64,000 nucleotides of DNA, from NCBI RefSeq assembly GCF_009720745.1, contig NZ_WNKX01000006.1, positions 1-64,000 of the forward strand, given 5' to 3'. Every line of letters begins with the position of its first letter. The stretch's first letter is position 1. Shown here in pieces: positions 17,679 to 27,676 of the stretch. This DNA is from Massilia eburnea. GTDB lineage: Bacteria > Pseudomonadota > Gammaproteobacteria > Burkholderiales > Burkholderiaceae_D. The notes under the pieces were generated by a model that was given only the letters and a program-made list of their open reading frames with translations, was not told the origin of the DNA and made no database searches. The position numbers were made by a program, and so were the translations under genes.

Positions 17679-17722
17679 GTATTCGCCGACAGCTGGGTAA
17701 AATAGCCCTGGGTGACGAATAC
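17679..17722. promoter_or_regulatory. Candidate LysR-type operator between divergent genes
   Basis: An interrupted inverted repeat, GTATTCG (17679-17685) and CGAATAC (17716-17722), lies in the 97-bp gap between the SnoaL-like gene and the divergent LysR gene. The 7-bp arms and 30-nt spacing make it only suggestive. Confidence 0.25.
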
Positions 17723-17748
17723 ATAATTTCCATTTCGCGGAGAATCAC

Positions 17749-18693
17749 ATGCTTGATGACTTGCCGGCCCTGAGGGCTTTCGCCTGCATCGTCGCCGCCG
17801 GCAGCATGTCGGCGGCGGCGCGCGAGCTGGACTTGCCGCTGTCGGTGGTCAGCAAACGCCTGGCGCAGCTGGAGAAAAGCGCGGGAGTGCGCCTGCTGCA
17901 ACGCACCACCCGGCGCCAGGCGCTGACGGACGATGGGGCGCAGTTCCATGCCCACGTCTTGCGCATCCTGGAGCAGGTGGCGCAGGCCGAGTCGCAGCTG
18001 GCCAACAGCCGGGGCGAGGTGGAAGGCCTCCTGCGGCTGACGGCGCCGACGGAATTCGGACGCCAGCATGTTGCGCCCATCGTGGCAGACTTCCAGCGCC
18101 AGCATCCGGGCCTGCTGGTGCAGCTGGAGCTGGGCGATACGGTGGTGAACCTGCTGGAGAGCGGCCACGATATGGCGATCCGTTTCGGCAGCGTGCCCGA
18201 GCCCAACCTGGTAGTGCGCCGGCTGGCGCCCAACTTCCGCGTGGTATGCGCCGCGCCGTCCTACCTCGAGCGGCAAGGCACGCCCACCCAGCCTGCGCAG
18301 CTAGCAGGCCACCGCTGCATCGTGATCGGCGACGCGCGGCGCGCCGACTGGCGCTTTGAAGGCGAGCAGGAGGTGAATGTGCGCGTCGCGGCAAGTCTCC
18401 TCACCAACGATGGCCAGGCGGCCCATGCGCTGGCCCTGCAAGGCGCCGGGCTGGTAGTAAAATCGATTTGGGATGTGGGCGACGATCTGCTTGCCGGGCG
18501 CTTGCGGCGCCTGTTGCCGCAGTACCGCATGGCGGCCGCGCCGCTGCAGGCGGTGCTGCCGTCCAGCCGCAACCTGCCGCTGCGGGTTCGCCTCTTCCTC
18601 GATTATCTGCAGGCACGCCTGGCGACAGCATGGCGCTGGGATGCTTTTGGGGGCAGCGATGCTGAAATTCCTGTGGGAACTGCTGAGCGATGA
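17749..18693 (+). CDS. LysR-family transcriptional regulator
   Basis: 314 residues. The N-terminal winged HTH is MLDDLPALRAFACIVAAGSMSAAARELDLPLSVVSKRLAQLE in layout (residues 1-60). The effector-binding substrate domain follows (GLLRLTAPTEFGRQHVAPIVADF, HDMAIRFGSVPEPNLVVRRL, VCAAPSYLERQGTP). The pattern matches the DmlR/AaeR-like subgroup that often controls the adjacent divergent gene. It therefore probably controls the SnoaL-like/deacetylase pair. Its 3' end overlaps a possible 37-codon gene (18659-18772) in another frame. Confidence 0.94.
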   Translation: MLDDLPALRAFACIVAAGSMSAAARELDLPLSVVSKRLAQLEKSAGVRLLQRTTRRQALTDDGAQFHAHVLRILEQVAQAESQLANSRGEVEGLLRLTAPTEFGRQHVAPIVADFQRQHPGLLVQLELGDTVVNLLESGHDMAIRFGSVPEPNLVVRRLAPNFRVVCAAPSYLERQGTPTQPAQLAGHRCIVIGDARRADWRFEGEQEVNVRVAASLLTNDGQAAHALALQGAGLVVKSIWDVGDDLLAGRLRRLLPQYRMAAAPLQAVLPSSRNLPLRVRLFLDYLQARLATAWRWDAFGGSDAEIPVGTAER

Positions 18694-18772
18694 CGAGCGC
18701 TCGGAAGACACCTTGGCCCTGCTGACTGTGGCCTTCAGCCTGGTCTTCCTGGGTTGGCTGATGCTGGCCTGA
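18659..18772 (+). CDS. Candidate 37-residue single-pass membrane protein
   Basis: ATG 18659 opens a short frame overlapping the last 35 nt of the LysR gene and running 79 nt past it. The peptide has an acidic N-terminal half (FLWELLSDDERSED) and one strong transmembrane segment (TLALLTVAFSLVFLGWLML). GGGGGC lies a few nt upstream as a weak ribosome site. The stop falls within a perfect 11-bp-arm hairpin shared with the convergent gene. It looks like a real small membrane protein, but proof would need conservation in relatives. Confidence 0.45.
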   Translation: MLKFLWELLSDDERSEDTLALLTVAFSLVFLGWLMLA

Positions 18773-18787
18773 GCGTTCAGGCCAGCA
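18762..18787. terminator. Hairpin shared by convergent gene ends
   Basis: TGCTGGCCTGA and TCAGGCCAGCA form a perfect 11-bp stem with a 4-nt loop, spanning the stop codons of the small plus-strand ORF and the minus-strand receiver gene. There is no T-tract, so it may slow or protect transcripts rather than act as a classical intrinsic terminator. Confidence 0.4.
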
Positions 18788-19558
18788 GGGCGTCGATTGC
18801 CGCCACCAGCTGTTGCGGGTCGATCGGGTGCGACAGGATGCCGCGCCGCCGTCCCGCACCCAAGCTGCCCAGGTCGTCCTCGTCGTCGGGCCGGATCACC
18901 AGCACCGGCAAGGCCGGCGCCATTTCCAGCGCATCGGCCAGGAAGGACAAGCGTCCCGCTTCCAGCAATCCCAGTTCGCACAAGACCAGGTCGAAAGCAT
19001 GGCCGTCCAGCAGCACGCCCGCGTCCATGGGGTTGCAGGCGGTGCTCACGGTATAACCGGTATGCGCCAGGATGGCTGCCACCAGGCCGGCATTTTCGGG
19101 CGCGGCATCGAGCAGCAGCACCCGGGCGCGGGCATGTACGGGCGCCGGCTGCGCGCTGGAAGGCGCCGGAACAGGCGCCGCCTTGGCCGGCATGCCGCCG
19201 GCGCGCAGGTGCTCGGGCAGGAATGATTCCAGCGACGGCAGGAGCACGTCCGGCTCCAGCGACTTGGGCAGGCAGCCGGTAAAGCCGGCGCGGCGCAGCG
19301 CCGCACAGCCGTCCGTCACCGGCAGGGCGCTGGCGGCCAGGATGGGGATGTCGCGCGTAGCCGGGTCGGCGCGCAGCCGCGCCACCACGCCCAGGCCGTC
19401 TATCTTTGGCAGGTGCAGGTCGCACAGGATCAGGTCGGGCCGTTCGCGCAACGCCATCTCTACGCCCATGGCGCCGTCGCTGGCGCACAGCGGGAGATGG
19501 CCAAAGGCCTGCAGCAGATAGGTCATCAGGTCCATATTGGCCTGGCTGTCTTCGATGA

Positions 19559-19577
<19 letters not shown>
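18777..19577 (-). CDS. Tandem receiver-domain response regulator, second domain degenerate
   Basis: 266 residues. The first receiver (residues 4-120) is intact: acidic pair Glu9-Asp10, phospho-acceptor Asp53 in LILCDLHLPKIDG, Lys105. An Ala/Pro linker (~128-148) leads to a second receiver-like domain (152-266) with the right hydrophobic pattern (RVLLLDAAPEN; FDLVLCELGLL; PVLVIRP). In that domain the acceptor position is Glu201 and the usual Lys is His250, so it should not be phosphorylated normally. No DNA-binding or enzymatic output. Its start overlaps the end of the receiver-kinase gene by 19 nt, so the two are coupled. Confidence 0.88.
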
Positions 19578-20920
<1,343 letters not shown>

Positions 20921-20962
20921 AGCACCTCCGAAATGGTTGGGTGTAAAGACTATACCGTTTTT

Positions 20963-21676
20963 TTAGCCGCCTTGGAAACCGCCGTCACGATAGGTGATGA
21001 CCAGCGTGTCGCGATGGCCATGGTCCGCCAGCGGCTGGATCGGGGTCGATTCGTGGATGACAGCCGCATCGTCCAGCAGCAGCATGGTCCAGGGCTCGGT
21101 CATGGTGAAACGCTTGCCGTTCGGACCATCTGCCTCGAACACGCGGGTTTCGCCGCCCTTGATGCCGTGGCGGCCGACCAGCAGCACGGCCACGAAGTCC
21201 ACCCCGTCGCGGTGGGCGCCTTCCGGCGTAGGGCGGCCGATGCCGTCGGTGGTATCGATGCGGAACTGGTGGGCTTCCACGTACCAGGGATGCTGGCCGC
21301 GCGCCTGGGCGCAGGCCTGGCCGACGGCTGTCAGCAGCTTGGTCCAGGCGGGGTTGGCCACCGTCTGTGCGGCGACCGGCTCGAACAGGCGGCGCATGCC
21401 GCCGTGCAGGGCGTTGTATTCGACCGGCTGCCAGTGGGCGCGGTGTTCGGTCTGGTCCAGGGACAGGCCGTCCTGCACGAAGCAGGAATGGCGGCGGCGG
21501 CGGTATCGGCCGCCGTCTTTCAGGTAATTGTCGGTAGCCAGGTCGTCCCAGCTGGGGACCAGGGAATTCAGTTCATCCAGCGTGCAGCCGGCCAGGCTGG
21601 CCACGTCGGCAGGCTTGAGCAGGGCGTAGCCGGCGCTGCGCAGGGTGTGGATCAATTGGGGCAAGGGCGTCATCAT
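20963..21676 (-). CDS. 2OG-Fe(II) dioxygenase, free-amino-acid hydroxylase-type family (PF10014-like)
   Basis: 237 residues. The double-stranded beta-helix motif HRDGVDF supplies His155 and Asp157; AVIHESTPIQP supplies the distal His208; and RDTLVITYR supplies an Arg for 2-oxoglutarate. The N-terminal DNYLKDGGRYRRRRHSCF pattern is typical of the BsmA/isoleucine-dioxygenase-like family, members of which hydroxylate free amino acids. Start is 21676 or, better spaced from AGGGG, ATG 21673. It sits 14 nt after the TonB-dependent receptor gene. Substrate is unknown; amino-acid hydroxylation is inferred from the family. Confidence 0.85.
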   Translation of the reverse strand: MMTPLPQLIHTLRSAGYALLKPADVASLAGCTLDELNSLVPSWDDLATDNYLKDGGRYRRRRHSCFVQDGLSLDQTEHRAHWQPVEYNALHGGMRRLFEPVAAQTVANPAWTKLLTAVGQACAQARGQHPWYVEAHQFRIDTTDGIGRPTPEGAHRDGVDFVAVLLVGRHGIKGGETRVFEADGPNGKRFTMTEPWTMLLLDDAAVIHESTPIQPLADHGHRDTLVITYRDGGFQGG

Positions 21677-21690
21677 GTCCCCTATTGTAA

Positions 21691-23754
21691 CTAGAATGCG
21701 CTATTCAGGCTGAGGCGGAAAGATCGCGACTCGATAGGGTGGAAATGGATGTCCTCCCTTGCCGCTGCTTCGCCTTGCAGGCGCGATTGGTAGTAATAGT
21801 CGATCGCTGAAACCTGGCGGTTGGCCAGGTTGAAGCCTTCCAGCTCCAGCGTAGTGCGGGCGTCGAACTTGTAGGCCAGGCGGCCGTTGACGGTGGCGCT
21901 GGCTTTCGAGCGCACCGCATTGTCTTCCACCAGCGGGCGCGGGCCGAACCAGCGCAGGCGCAGGGAGCCGGACCAGGGGCCGGCCGGGGTGAAGGTGGCA
22001 GCCAGCTGGGCCACACCTTGCACGGCGCCGGGGATGCGGTCGCCGGCTGGGTTGCCGCCCCGGAAGCGGCCGCGCGCAAAGGCCAGGTCGGCGTCCAGCG
22101 ACAGCCATTTGGCCGGCTTGTAGTAGTTCGAGAATTCGATGCCGTAGCGCCGGCTTGGGCGGCCTGCTTCCGTGCTGCCGGCGTCGCCCAGGTAGACCAG
22201 CTCGGAGTCGAAGTCCAGCCGGTAGATGGCCAGCACGCTCTGCAGGCCCTTGACCGCTTCGCTGCGCAGGCCGAATTCCAGGCCGCGCGAGCGCGCCAGC
22301 GGCGTGGCCGGGTCGCGCGCCTGGGTGACGCCGCGCGCGTCGTTGCTGTGGAAGCCGCGACCGGCGTTGAGGTAGAACTCGGTGCGCGTCCAGGGCCCAA
22401 AGGCAAGGCTGATGCCGGGGCTGGCCAGGGTGTCGTTGACGCGGCGCGCATCGCCGACGGCGAAGCGGTAGCGGTCCAGCCTCACGCCGGCTTCGCCGCG
22501 CAGCCAGGCGCTGGCGCGCAGGCGCTGCTGCAGGTAGAGGGTCGCGCTGCTTTCAACGATGTGGTCGGCCCGCACGGTCTCGAGCATCCGGCGCGCTTCG
22601 GTGTGCTGCAGCGCGTTGAAGATGTTGTCGTTCTGCGCCTGGACCCCGAGCGTGGTGCTCCACGCCAGGTCGTCCATGTGGTCATGCCAGCTGCGGCTTG
22701 CCTCGAAGCCGCTGGTGACGCGGCGGTCGGGCTGGGCGAACTGGTCGCCGTGCACCGGGTCGTCGAGGAAGTAGGTGAAGTTGGAGAACAGCTCGAGCCG
22801 GTGGTTGATGATGTAGGCGCTGGCGCGCGTGCTCTGCTTGTCGTCGCTGCGCGCCCAGGCGGCGGACAGGCTGTAGCGCTGCGCCTGCCCGCCATCAGTC
22901 GGGTCGATGCCGTCGAAGCGGCCCAGCAAGCCGCTGTCCACGGCACGCTGTGGGATCTGGTCGGTGGCGTTCCACTTGCCGCGGTAGGCCATGGCGGTGA
23001 TGGTGTAGCCATTGTTGGCGAAACTGGCGCTGTAGCGCAGCACGGCGTTGAGCTTGCGGTAATTGTCGCCGCGCGTGAAGGGTCCATCGTTGTGCACGGC
23101 CTCCAGCGCGTACAACCACGCGCCGGGCCGGTCTGCGTCCACATCAGCGTCGCGCGAGCCGGCCAGCATGACGCGGCCGTAACCGTCCTGTCCGACCGTG
23201 GCGTTGGCGCGGTCTTGCGGCAGGCGGCTGGAATAATTGATGGCCGTGGCGCCGGCGGAAGAAAAGTCGCCCGTGCTGGCGTTGTACGGGCCTTTGTTGT
23301 AATCGAGGCGCGCCACCAGTTCGGGGATGATGAAATTCAGGTCGGTCCAGCCCTGGCCGTGGGCATGGCTGCGCTGGTTGACGGGCATGCCGTCCACCGT
23401 GGTGCGCAGGTCAGTGCCGTGGTCGAGGTTGAAGCCGCGCAGGTAGAACTGGTTGGCCTTGCCTTCGCCGCTATGCTGGCTGGCGACCAGGCCGGGCGTC
23501 GCCTCCAGCAGTTCGCCGGGGCGGTAGATGGTGCGCGCTTCCAGCTGGCGCTGGGACACGCTGCCCATGCCGGCGGAATCGGCCACGCCCACCTGGCTGG
23601 CGCGCGCCCCTTCCACCAGCACGCGCTGCATGAAGGGATCGTCGGCGTGGGCCGCCGCCGCAGCGAGCAGCGAGGCGAGGGCCAGGGACAGGGCCGGCGG
23701 CGGCAGCGGCGCGCGCACCGTGGGCAGCCGCCGCTCAGGGCAGCGGCTGTTCAC
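21691..23754 (-). CDS. TonB-dependent outer-membrane receptor
   Basis: 687 residues. Signal peptide in PALSLALASLLAAAAAHA. The plug domain includes GELLEATPGLVASQHSGEG, QFYLRGFNLDHGTDLRTTVD and HGQGWTDLNFIIPELV. A 22-strand-type barrel follows and ends with the outer-membrane C-terminal Phe (SLNSAF). It is short for a siderophore receptor but within range. There is no recognisable Fur box upstream, and its neighbours are an M1 peptidase, a DUF6702 protein and an amino-acid-type dioxygenase, so the ligand may be peptide-related or metal-related rather than a classic siderophore; this is inference. Its start overlaps the DUF6702 gene by 20 nt. Confidence 0.92.
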   Translation of the reverse strand: MNSRCPERRLPTVRAPLPPPALSLALASLLAAAAAHADDPFMQRVLVEGARASQVGVADSAGMGSVSQRQLEARTIYRPGELLEATPGLVASQHSGEGKANQFYLRGFNLDHGTDLRTTVDGMPVNQRSHAHGQGWTDLNFIIPELVARLDYNKGPYNASTGDFSSAGATAINYSSRLPQDRANATVGQDGYGRVMLAGSRDADVDADRPGAWLYALEAVHNDGPFTRGDNYRKLNAVLRYSASFANNGYTITAMAYRGKWNATDQIPQRAVDSGLLGRFDGIDPTDGGQAQRYSLSAAWARSDDKQSTRASAYIINHRLELFSNFTYFLDDPVHGDQFAQPDRRVTSGFEASRSWHDHMDDLAWSTTLGVQAQNDNIFNALQHTEARRMLETVRADHIVESSATLYLQQRLRASAWLRGEAGVRLDRYRFAVGDARRVNDTLASPGISLAFGPWTRTEFYLNAGRGFHSNDARGVTQARDPATPLARSRGLEFGLRSEAVKGLQSVLAIYRLDFDSELVYLGDAGSTEAGRPSRRYGIEFSNYYKPAKWLSLDADLAFARGRFRGGNPAGDRIPGAVQGVAQLAATFTPAGPWSGSLRLRWFGPRPLVEDNAVRSKASATVNGRLAYKFDARTTLELEGFNLANRQVSAIDYYYQSRLQGEAAAREDIHFHPIESRSFRLSLNSAF

Positions 23755-24226
23755 GGCGATCGCGGTTGAAGACGATGGAAGCTGTCGGGCGGCCGGGACC
23801 GCTGACGTTGACGTTGTTGACTTGCTGCGGCAGGAAATCGGTCAGCACGCCGTCCAGCAAAACAGCGCCGGGCGGCAGTTCGGTCTTCTCGATTTCCTGG
23901 AAGACGTTGATGGTGTCCACATTGGCCTGGACGCCAACCCAATGCAAGGGCAAAGCCTTGCCATTGACGGTGATGCGGAACTGCTTTTCGAGGTAGCGGC
24001 GGAACACGGCCTGGTCCTCCTCCAACCCAAGGTCAACGTTGCGCTGGTAAAGGTTCATCAACAGCGCTTCCACATCATGCGCTGTGTAAGTATGAACCAC
24101 TTCCGTGCTGCCTGTGCGAGGGTTGAAGCTGATCTCCGTCAAGCCCACGTGGAAATTGTGGGCTTGCGCGGCGGCGCTGCACCAGAGCAGCGCCGCCAGG
24201 AGGACGGCTTTGAGTCGAGTCATCAC
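23735..24226 (-). CDS. DUF6702-like exported protein
   Basis: 163 residues with a Sec signal peptide (AVLLAALLWCSAAAQA). The mature start HNFHVGLTEISFNPRTGSTEVVHTY and the middle HDVEALLMNLYQ and FRRYLEKQFRITVNGKALPLHWVGV fit the DUF6702 pattern (H.f.vs.tei..n, ...LE..l...f). The protein is probably periplasmic, with a beta-rich fold. It overlaps the M1 peptidase stop by 4 nt upstream and the TonB receptor start by 20 nt downstream, implying translational coupling of all three. Function unknown; the family call is from memory of its pattern. Confidence 0.75.
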   Translation of the reverse strand: MMTRLKAVLLAALLWCSAAAQAHNFHVGLTEISFNPRTGSTEVVHTYTAHDVEALLMNLYQRNVDLGLEEDQAVFRRYLEKQFRITVNGKALPLHWVGVQANVDTINVFQEIEKTELPPGAVLLDGVLTDFLPQQVNNVNVSGPGRPTASIVFNRDRREQPLP

Positions 24227-26598
24227 TTCTTATCGGATTCCGCGGCTTTCTTCTCTTCGTCTTTCTTCTTGAGAGGCGTGTTGAAGTCTTTCATCATGTT
24301 GTCAGGCTGGCGCGACTTGAACAGCTCCAGGCGCGACTGGCTTACCTTGCGCGGCCAGGCGTTGTTCGACTGGTCGATGTCGGCGGTTTCCCAGTACGGG
24401 TCCTGCACCAGCGATACCAGCGACTCGTCGGTCACGATCACCTTGGTGATCTTTTTCGGCGAGTAGCGCCACACTTCGGCCGGAATGCGCTCGATATACT
24501 TCTTGCCCGACTTCAGTTCGATTTCCAGGATCAGCGGGGTGACCAGGCCGCCCAGGTTGGAGAAGTCTACCAGGTACAGGTGCTTGCCCTGTGCCAGCAG
24601 GTCTTTTTCCCACTGTTCCAGGTCGCCGGTCGCCTCGGCATACTTGTTGCGGTCGGCATTGGTGACGGTGTAGTCGTCGTGCTCGTTGTAGAAGTCCTTC
24701 AGCTCCGGATGCTGGTCCACTTTGCGAACCATACCCTTGTTGTGCTGGTCGATCATCGAAACCGGCTCGGCATCGTGGCGCGCCTTCTTCCAGGCCTTTT
24801 CGGTCTCCGGATTTTTGGTGCTGACGCCATACTCGGTGATGCCGTCGATCGACACGTCCACCGCATCGGTGGTATAGAACCAGCCGCGCCAGAACCAGTC
24901 AAGGTCGGTGCCGGAAGCGTCTTCCATGGTACGGAAGAAATCAGCCGGGGTAGGGCGCTTGAATTTCCAGCGGCGCGCATATTCGCGGAAGGCATAGTCG
25001 AACAGCTCGCGGCCCAGGACGGTCTCGCGCAGGATGTTCAGCGCCGCAGCCGGCTTGGCGTAGGCGTTGTTGCCGAACTGGAGCAGCGACTCCGAGTTGG
25101 TCATGATCGGCACCTGGTTCTTGGAGCGCATGTAGTCGACGATGAAACGCGGGTCGCCGCGGCCGGCAGGGTAGTTCTCTTCCCATGCTTCCTGCGCCAG
25201 CGATTGCACGAAGGTGTTCAGGCCCTCATCCATCCAGGTCCATTGGCGTTCGTCGCTGTTGACGATCATCGGGAAGTAGTTGTGGCCCACCTCGTGGATC
25301 ACCACGCCGATCAGGCCATATTTGGCGCGCTTGGTGTAGGTGATTTCACCGGTCTTCTTGTCCTTCACAGGACGCGGACCGTTGAAGGAGATCATCGGGT
25401 ACTCCATGCCGCCCACGGGACCGTTGACGGAAATCGCGGTCGGGTATGGGTAATCGAAGCTGAACTTGTTGTACTGCTCGATCGTGTGGATGATGGCGGC
25501 GGTCGAATACTTCTCCCACAGCGGGTTGCCTTCTTTCGGGTAGTAGGACATGGCCATCAGGTTGCTGCCGTCCTTCTTGTAACCCTGTGCATCCCAGATG
25601 AACTTACGCGAAGAGGCCCAGGCGAAGTCGCGCACGTTCTTGGCTTTGAAGTGCCAGGTCTTGGTGCCCTTGGCCTGGTGCTTCTCGGCTTCCTCGGCTT
25701 CGGCCTGGGTCACGATGATCACGGGCGTCTTGCTGGTGCGGGCCTTGGCCAGGCGGTCGCGCTGGGCTGAAGACAGCACGTCGTTCGGGTTTTGCAGTTC
25801 ACCGGTGGAAGCGATGATGTGGTCGGACGGTACCGTGAGCTGCACGTCGTAGTCGCCGAATTCCAGCGTGAATTCGCCGGAGCCCAGGAACTGCTTGTGC
25901 TGCCAGCCGTACACGTCGTAGTAGGCCGCCATGCGCGGGAACCACTGGGCGATTTCGAACAGGTCGTTCTTGTCTTCGTCGAAATGCTCGTAGCCGGAGC
26001 GGCCGCCCAGTACTTTCTGTTCGTTGATCTTGTACGACCAGTCGATGGAGAAGGTAATTTTCTCGCCCGGTTTCAGCGGCTGCGCCAGATCGATGCGCAT
26101 CATGGTGCGGTTGATGGTGGTCTTCAGCGCTGCGCCGCCGGCGCCCTTGACGGACGTGATCTTGAAACCGCCGTCGAAGTCGCGGCCGGCCAGGATGCCG
26201 CGCATGCCTTCGAACTTCATGCCATCTTCTGCCCCACGAGCATTGGCCCAGGCCTCGCGCGAAGGCGCGGTCAAGGTCATGCGGGCATCGGAGTCCGCTT
26301 TGTAGATGTTCTGGTCCAACTGCAGCCAGAGGTAATTCAGGGTATCCGGCGAGTTGTTGTGGTAAGTAATTTGCTCGCTGCCGGTGATGGCGCGGTTGGC
26401 TTCATCCAGCGAGGCGCGGATGGTGTAGTCCGCACGCTGCTGCCAATAAGCATGGCCCGGCGCGCCAGAGGCGGTGCGGTACTGGTTGGCGGTCGGCAGC
26501 AGCTCATCGAGCTGGCGGAATTTATCGTCGAATGGCTCGGCTGCGAAAGCCGTCGCTGTCAGGCAGAATGCGGCAAGACCAATTTGAAAACGTTTCAT
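24223..26598 (-). CDS. M1-family (gluzincin) metallopeptidase, exported
   Basis: 791 residues with a Sec signal peptide (FQIGLAAFCLTATAFA). The zinc site is HEVGHNYF (His435, Glu436, His439) with the third ligand Glu458 in WTWMDEGLNTF, the classical HExxH-18-E spacing. The exopeptidase-type motif reads GPVGGMEYPM, a variant of GxMEN. The N-terminal beta-sandwich (residues ~50-300) and a Lys/Asp-rich C-terminal tail are visible. It probably trims peptides in the periplasm. First gene of a run continuing with the DUF6702 protein and TonB receptor; upstream lies the palindrome 26695-26759. Confidence 0.93.
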   Translation of the reverse strand: MKRFQIGLAAFCLTATAFAAEPFDDKFRQLDELLPTANQYRTASGAPGHAYWQQRADYTIRASLDEANRAITGSEQITYHNNSPDTLNYLWLQLDQNIYKADSDARMTLTAPSREAWANARGAEDGMKFEGMRGILAGRDFDGGFKITSVKGAGGAALKTTINRTMMRIDLAQPLKPGEKITFSIDWSYKINEQKVLGGRSGYEHFDEDKNDLFEIAQWFPRMAAYYDVYGWQHKQFLGSGEFTLEFGDYDVQLTVPSDHIIASTGELQNPNDVLSSAQRDRLAKARTSKTPVIIVTQAEAEEAEKHQAKGTKTWHFKAKNVRDFAWASSRKFIWDAQGYKKDGSNLMAMSYYPKEGNPLWEKYSTAAIIHTIEQYNKFSFDYPYPTAISVNGPVGGMEYPMISFNGPRPVKDKKTGEITYTKRAKYGLIGVVIHEVGHNYFPMIVNSDERQWTWMDEGLNTFVQSLAQEAWEENYPAGRGDPRFIVDYMRSKNQVPIMTNSESLLQFGNNAYAKPAAALNILRETVLGRELFDYAFREYARRWKFKRPTPADFFRTMEDASGTDLDWFWRGWFYTTDAVDVSIDGITEYGVSTKNPETEKAWKKARHDAEPVSMIDQHNKGMVRKVDQHPELKDFYNEHDDYTVTNADRNKYAEATGDLEQWEKDLLAQGKHLYLVDFSNLGGLVTPLILEIELKSGKKYIERIPAEVWRYSPKKITKVIVTDESLVSLVQDPYWETADIDQSNNAWPRKVSQSRLELFKSRQPDNMMKDFNTPLKKKDEEKKAAESDKK

Positions 26599-26694
26599 CG
26601 AGTCCCCAGGCTTGTAGTAATAAATGCTGGGCTATTCTAGGGGAGCTTGCGTATTGTCACTTGGTTTATTTGTAAAAATCCTGCTACATAAAAC

Positions 26695-26759
26695 AAAAAA
26701 AGGGGACGTACCCCTTTTATCAAATAAACGGCGAAAAAAAGGGGTACGTCCCCTTTTTT
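26695..26759. repeat. Long palindrome with GGGGACGTACCCC arms
   Basis: Left arm (from 26695) reads AAAAAAAGGGGACGTA then CCCCTTTT; the right arm (to 26759) is its reverse complement, giving about 24 paired bases around a ~15-nt loop. A-runs and T-runs flank both arms, so it could terminate transcription in either direction: it follows the ohrR-like gene immediately and precedes the M1 peptidase gene. The 16 bases AAAAAAAGGGGACGTA recur exactly in the palindrome at 56512-56602, so it is also a dispersed repeat. Confidence 0.85.
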
Positions 26760-26760
26760 A

Positions 26761-27216
26761 TCAAGCGTTGTTCATCAGGCTGGTGCGCAGGCCCGACAGT
26801 TCGCGCTGCAGGCGGATGACCTGTTCGATATCGCAGCCGCTGGCGCTCAGGACGCAGGCGGGGAGCTTGGCGCCTTCCTGGCGCAGTGCGCTGCCGTGCG
26901 GGGTGAGGGCGATGATGACCTGGCGTTCATCCTGCGGGCAGCGGGTGCGGGTGATCAGTTCGGCCTGCTCCATGCGCTTGAGCAGCGGGGTCAGCGTGGC
27001 CGAATCGAGGAACAGGCGTTCGCCCAGGGCGGATACGGTCTGCTCGTCCTGCTCCCACAACACCATCATCACCAGGTATTGGGAATAGGTCAGGCCCAGC
27101 TTGCGCAGCAGCTTGCGGTAGAGCTTGTTCATCGCCAGGGACGTGGAGTACAGGGCGAAGCACAATTGCTGGTCGAGCTTGGGGACCTGCGCGAGGTCGA
27201 TCGATTTGGTATCCAT
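26761..27216 (-). CDS. ohrR: MarR-family organic-peroxide sensor regulator, OhrR-type
   Basis: 151 residues. The N-terminal [16 protein letters not shown] carries Cys19, matching the peroxide-reactive Cys of OhrR. The winged HTH spans roughly 45-105 ([33 protein letters not shown]). Further Cys121 and Cys128 are in the region where Xanthomonas-type OhrR has its resolving cysteine, so this is probably the two-cysteine kind. A perfect 18-bp palindrome sits 11 bp upstream of the start, indicating autoregulation. No ohr peroxidase gene is adjacent, so another target is likely elsewhere. Followed by a bidirectional palindrome. Confidence 0.88.
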   Translation of the reverse strand: MDTKSIDLAQVPKLDQQLCFALYSTSLAMNKLYRKLLRKLGLTYSQYLVMMVLWEQDEQTVSALGERLFLDSATLTPLLKRMEQAELITRTRCPQDERQVIIALTPHGSALRQEGAKLPACVLSASGCDIEQVIRLQRELSGLRTSLMNNA

Positions 27217-27226
27217 GGCGGCAGTA

Positions 27227-27244
27227 TAGATAGCGCGCTATCTA
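27227..27244. promoter_or_regulatory. Perfect 18-bp palindrome, probable OhrR operator
   Basis: TAGATAGCGCGCTATCTA, with no spacer, is placed 11 bp upstream of the ohrR-like start where it would cover the promoter. MarR/OhrR proteins bind such AT-flanked dyads. It may also affect the divergent zinc-ribbon gene. Confidence 0.75.
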
Positions 27245-27339
27245 ATTGCAAGCAAATTTTTCCCTTGACCTTGCTACAGGGGGATTCTTTGACTATTGTT
27301 AAAGTGCCCGTAACCTGCGCTGGGCATTTGAGGATGACA

Positions 27340-27651
27340 ATGAACCAGATGAACCACTACCATTCTGGCGCTTACCCGGTTCCTGATCAGCGCGGCATTG
27401 AGCCCGTCCTGTTCCTGGTGGAACTTGACCCGCAGCGGGTGGTCGATGGCGTGCGCTACGACGATAATTACCTGGCCGACGACGTCATGGCCTGCGGCAC
27501 CATGCGCGAAACCTGCCCGATTTGCGAAGAAGGCCATTTGCAGCTGGTGCTGCGGCAGAAGAATGTGCGGGTGGCGCACCTGTTCTGTATCGAATGCACG
27601 CGCTGCTTCGGCGCTTTCCTGCCGGATGGCTCGCCGGCGCTCTCAGACTAG
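27340..27651 (+). CDS. Small zinc-ribbon-like hypothetical protein
   Basis: 103 residues from ATG 27340, which has GAGG at good spacing; ATG 27334 in frame is closer to it. The C-terminal half has four Cys in two pairs, ETCPICEEGH and FCIECTRC, a likely zinc ribbon. The N-terminal half is acidic (FLVELDPQRVVDGVRYDDNY). No signal peptide or membrane segment. It is divergent from ohrR and 25 nt ahead of the HD-GYP gene, so probably co-transcribed with it. Function unknown. Confidence 0.72.
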   Translation: MNQMNHYHSGAYPVPDQRGIEPVLFLVELDPQRVVDGVRYDDNYLADDVMACGTMRETCPICEEGHLQLVLRQKNVRVAHLFCIECTRCFGAFLPDGSPALSD

Positions 27652-27676
27652 GGCTTGCCTGCGGTATCATGCCGCA

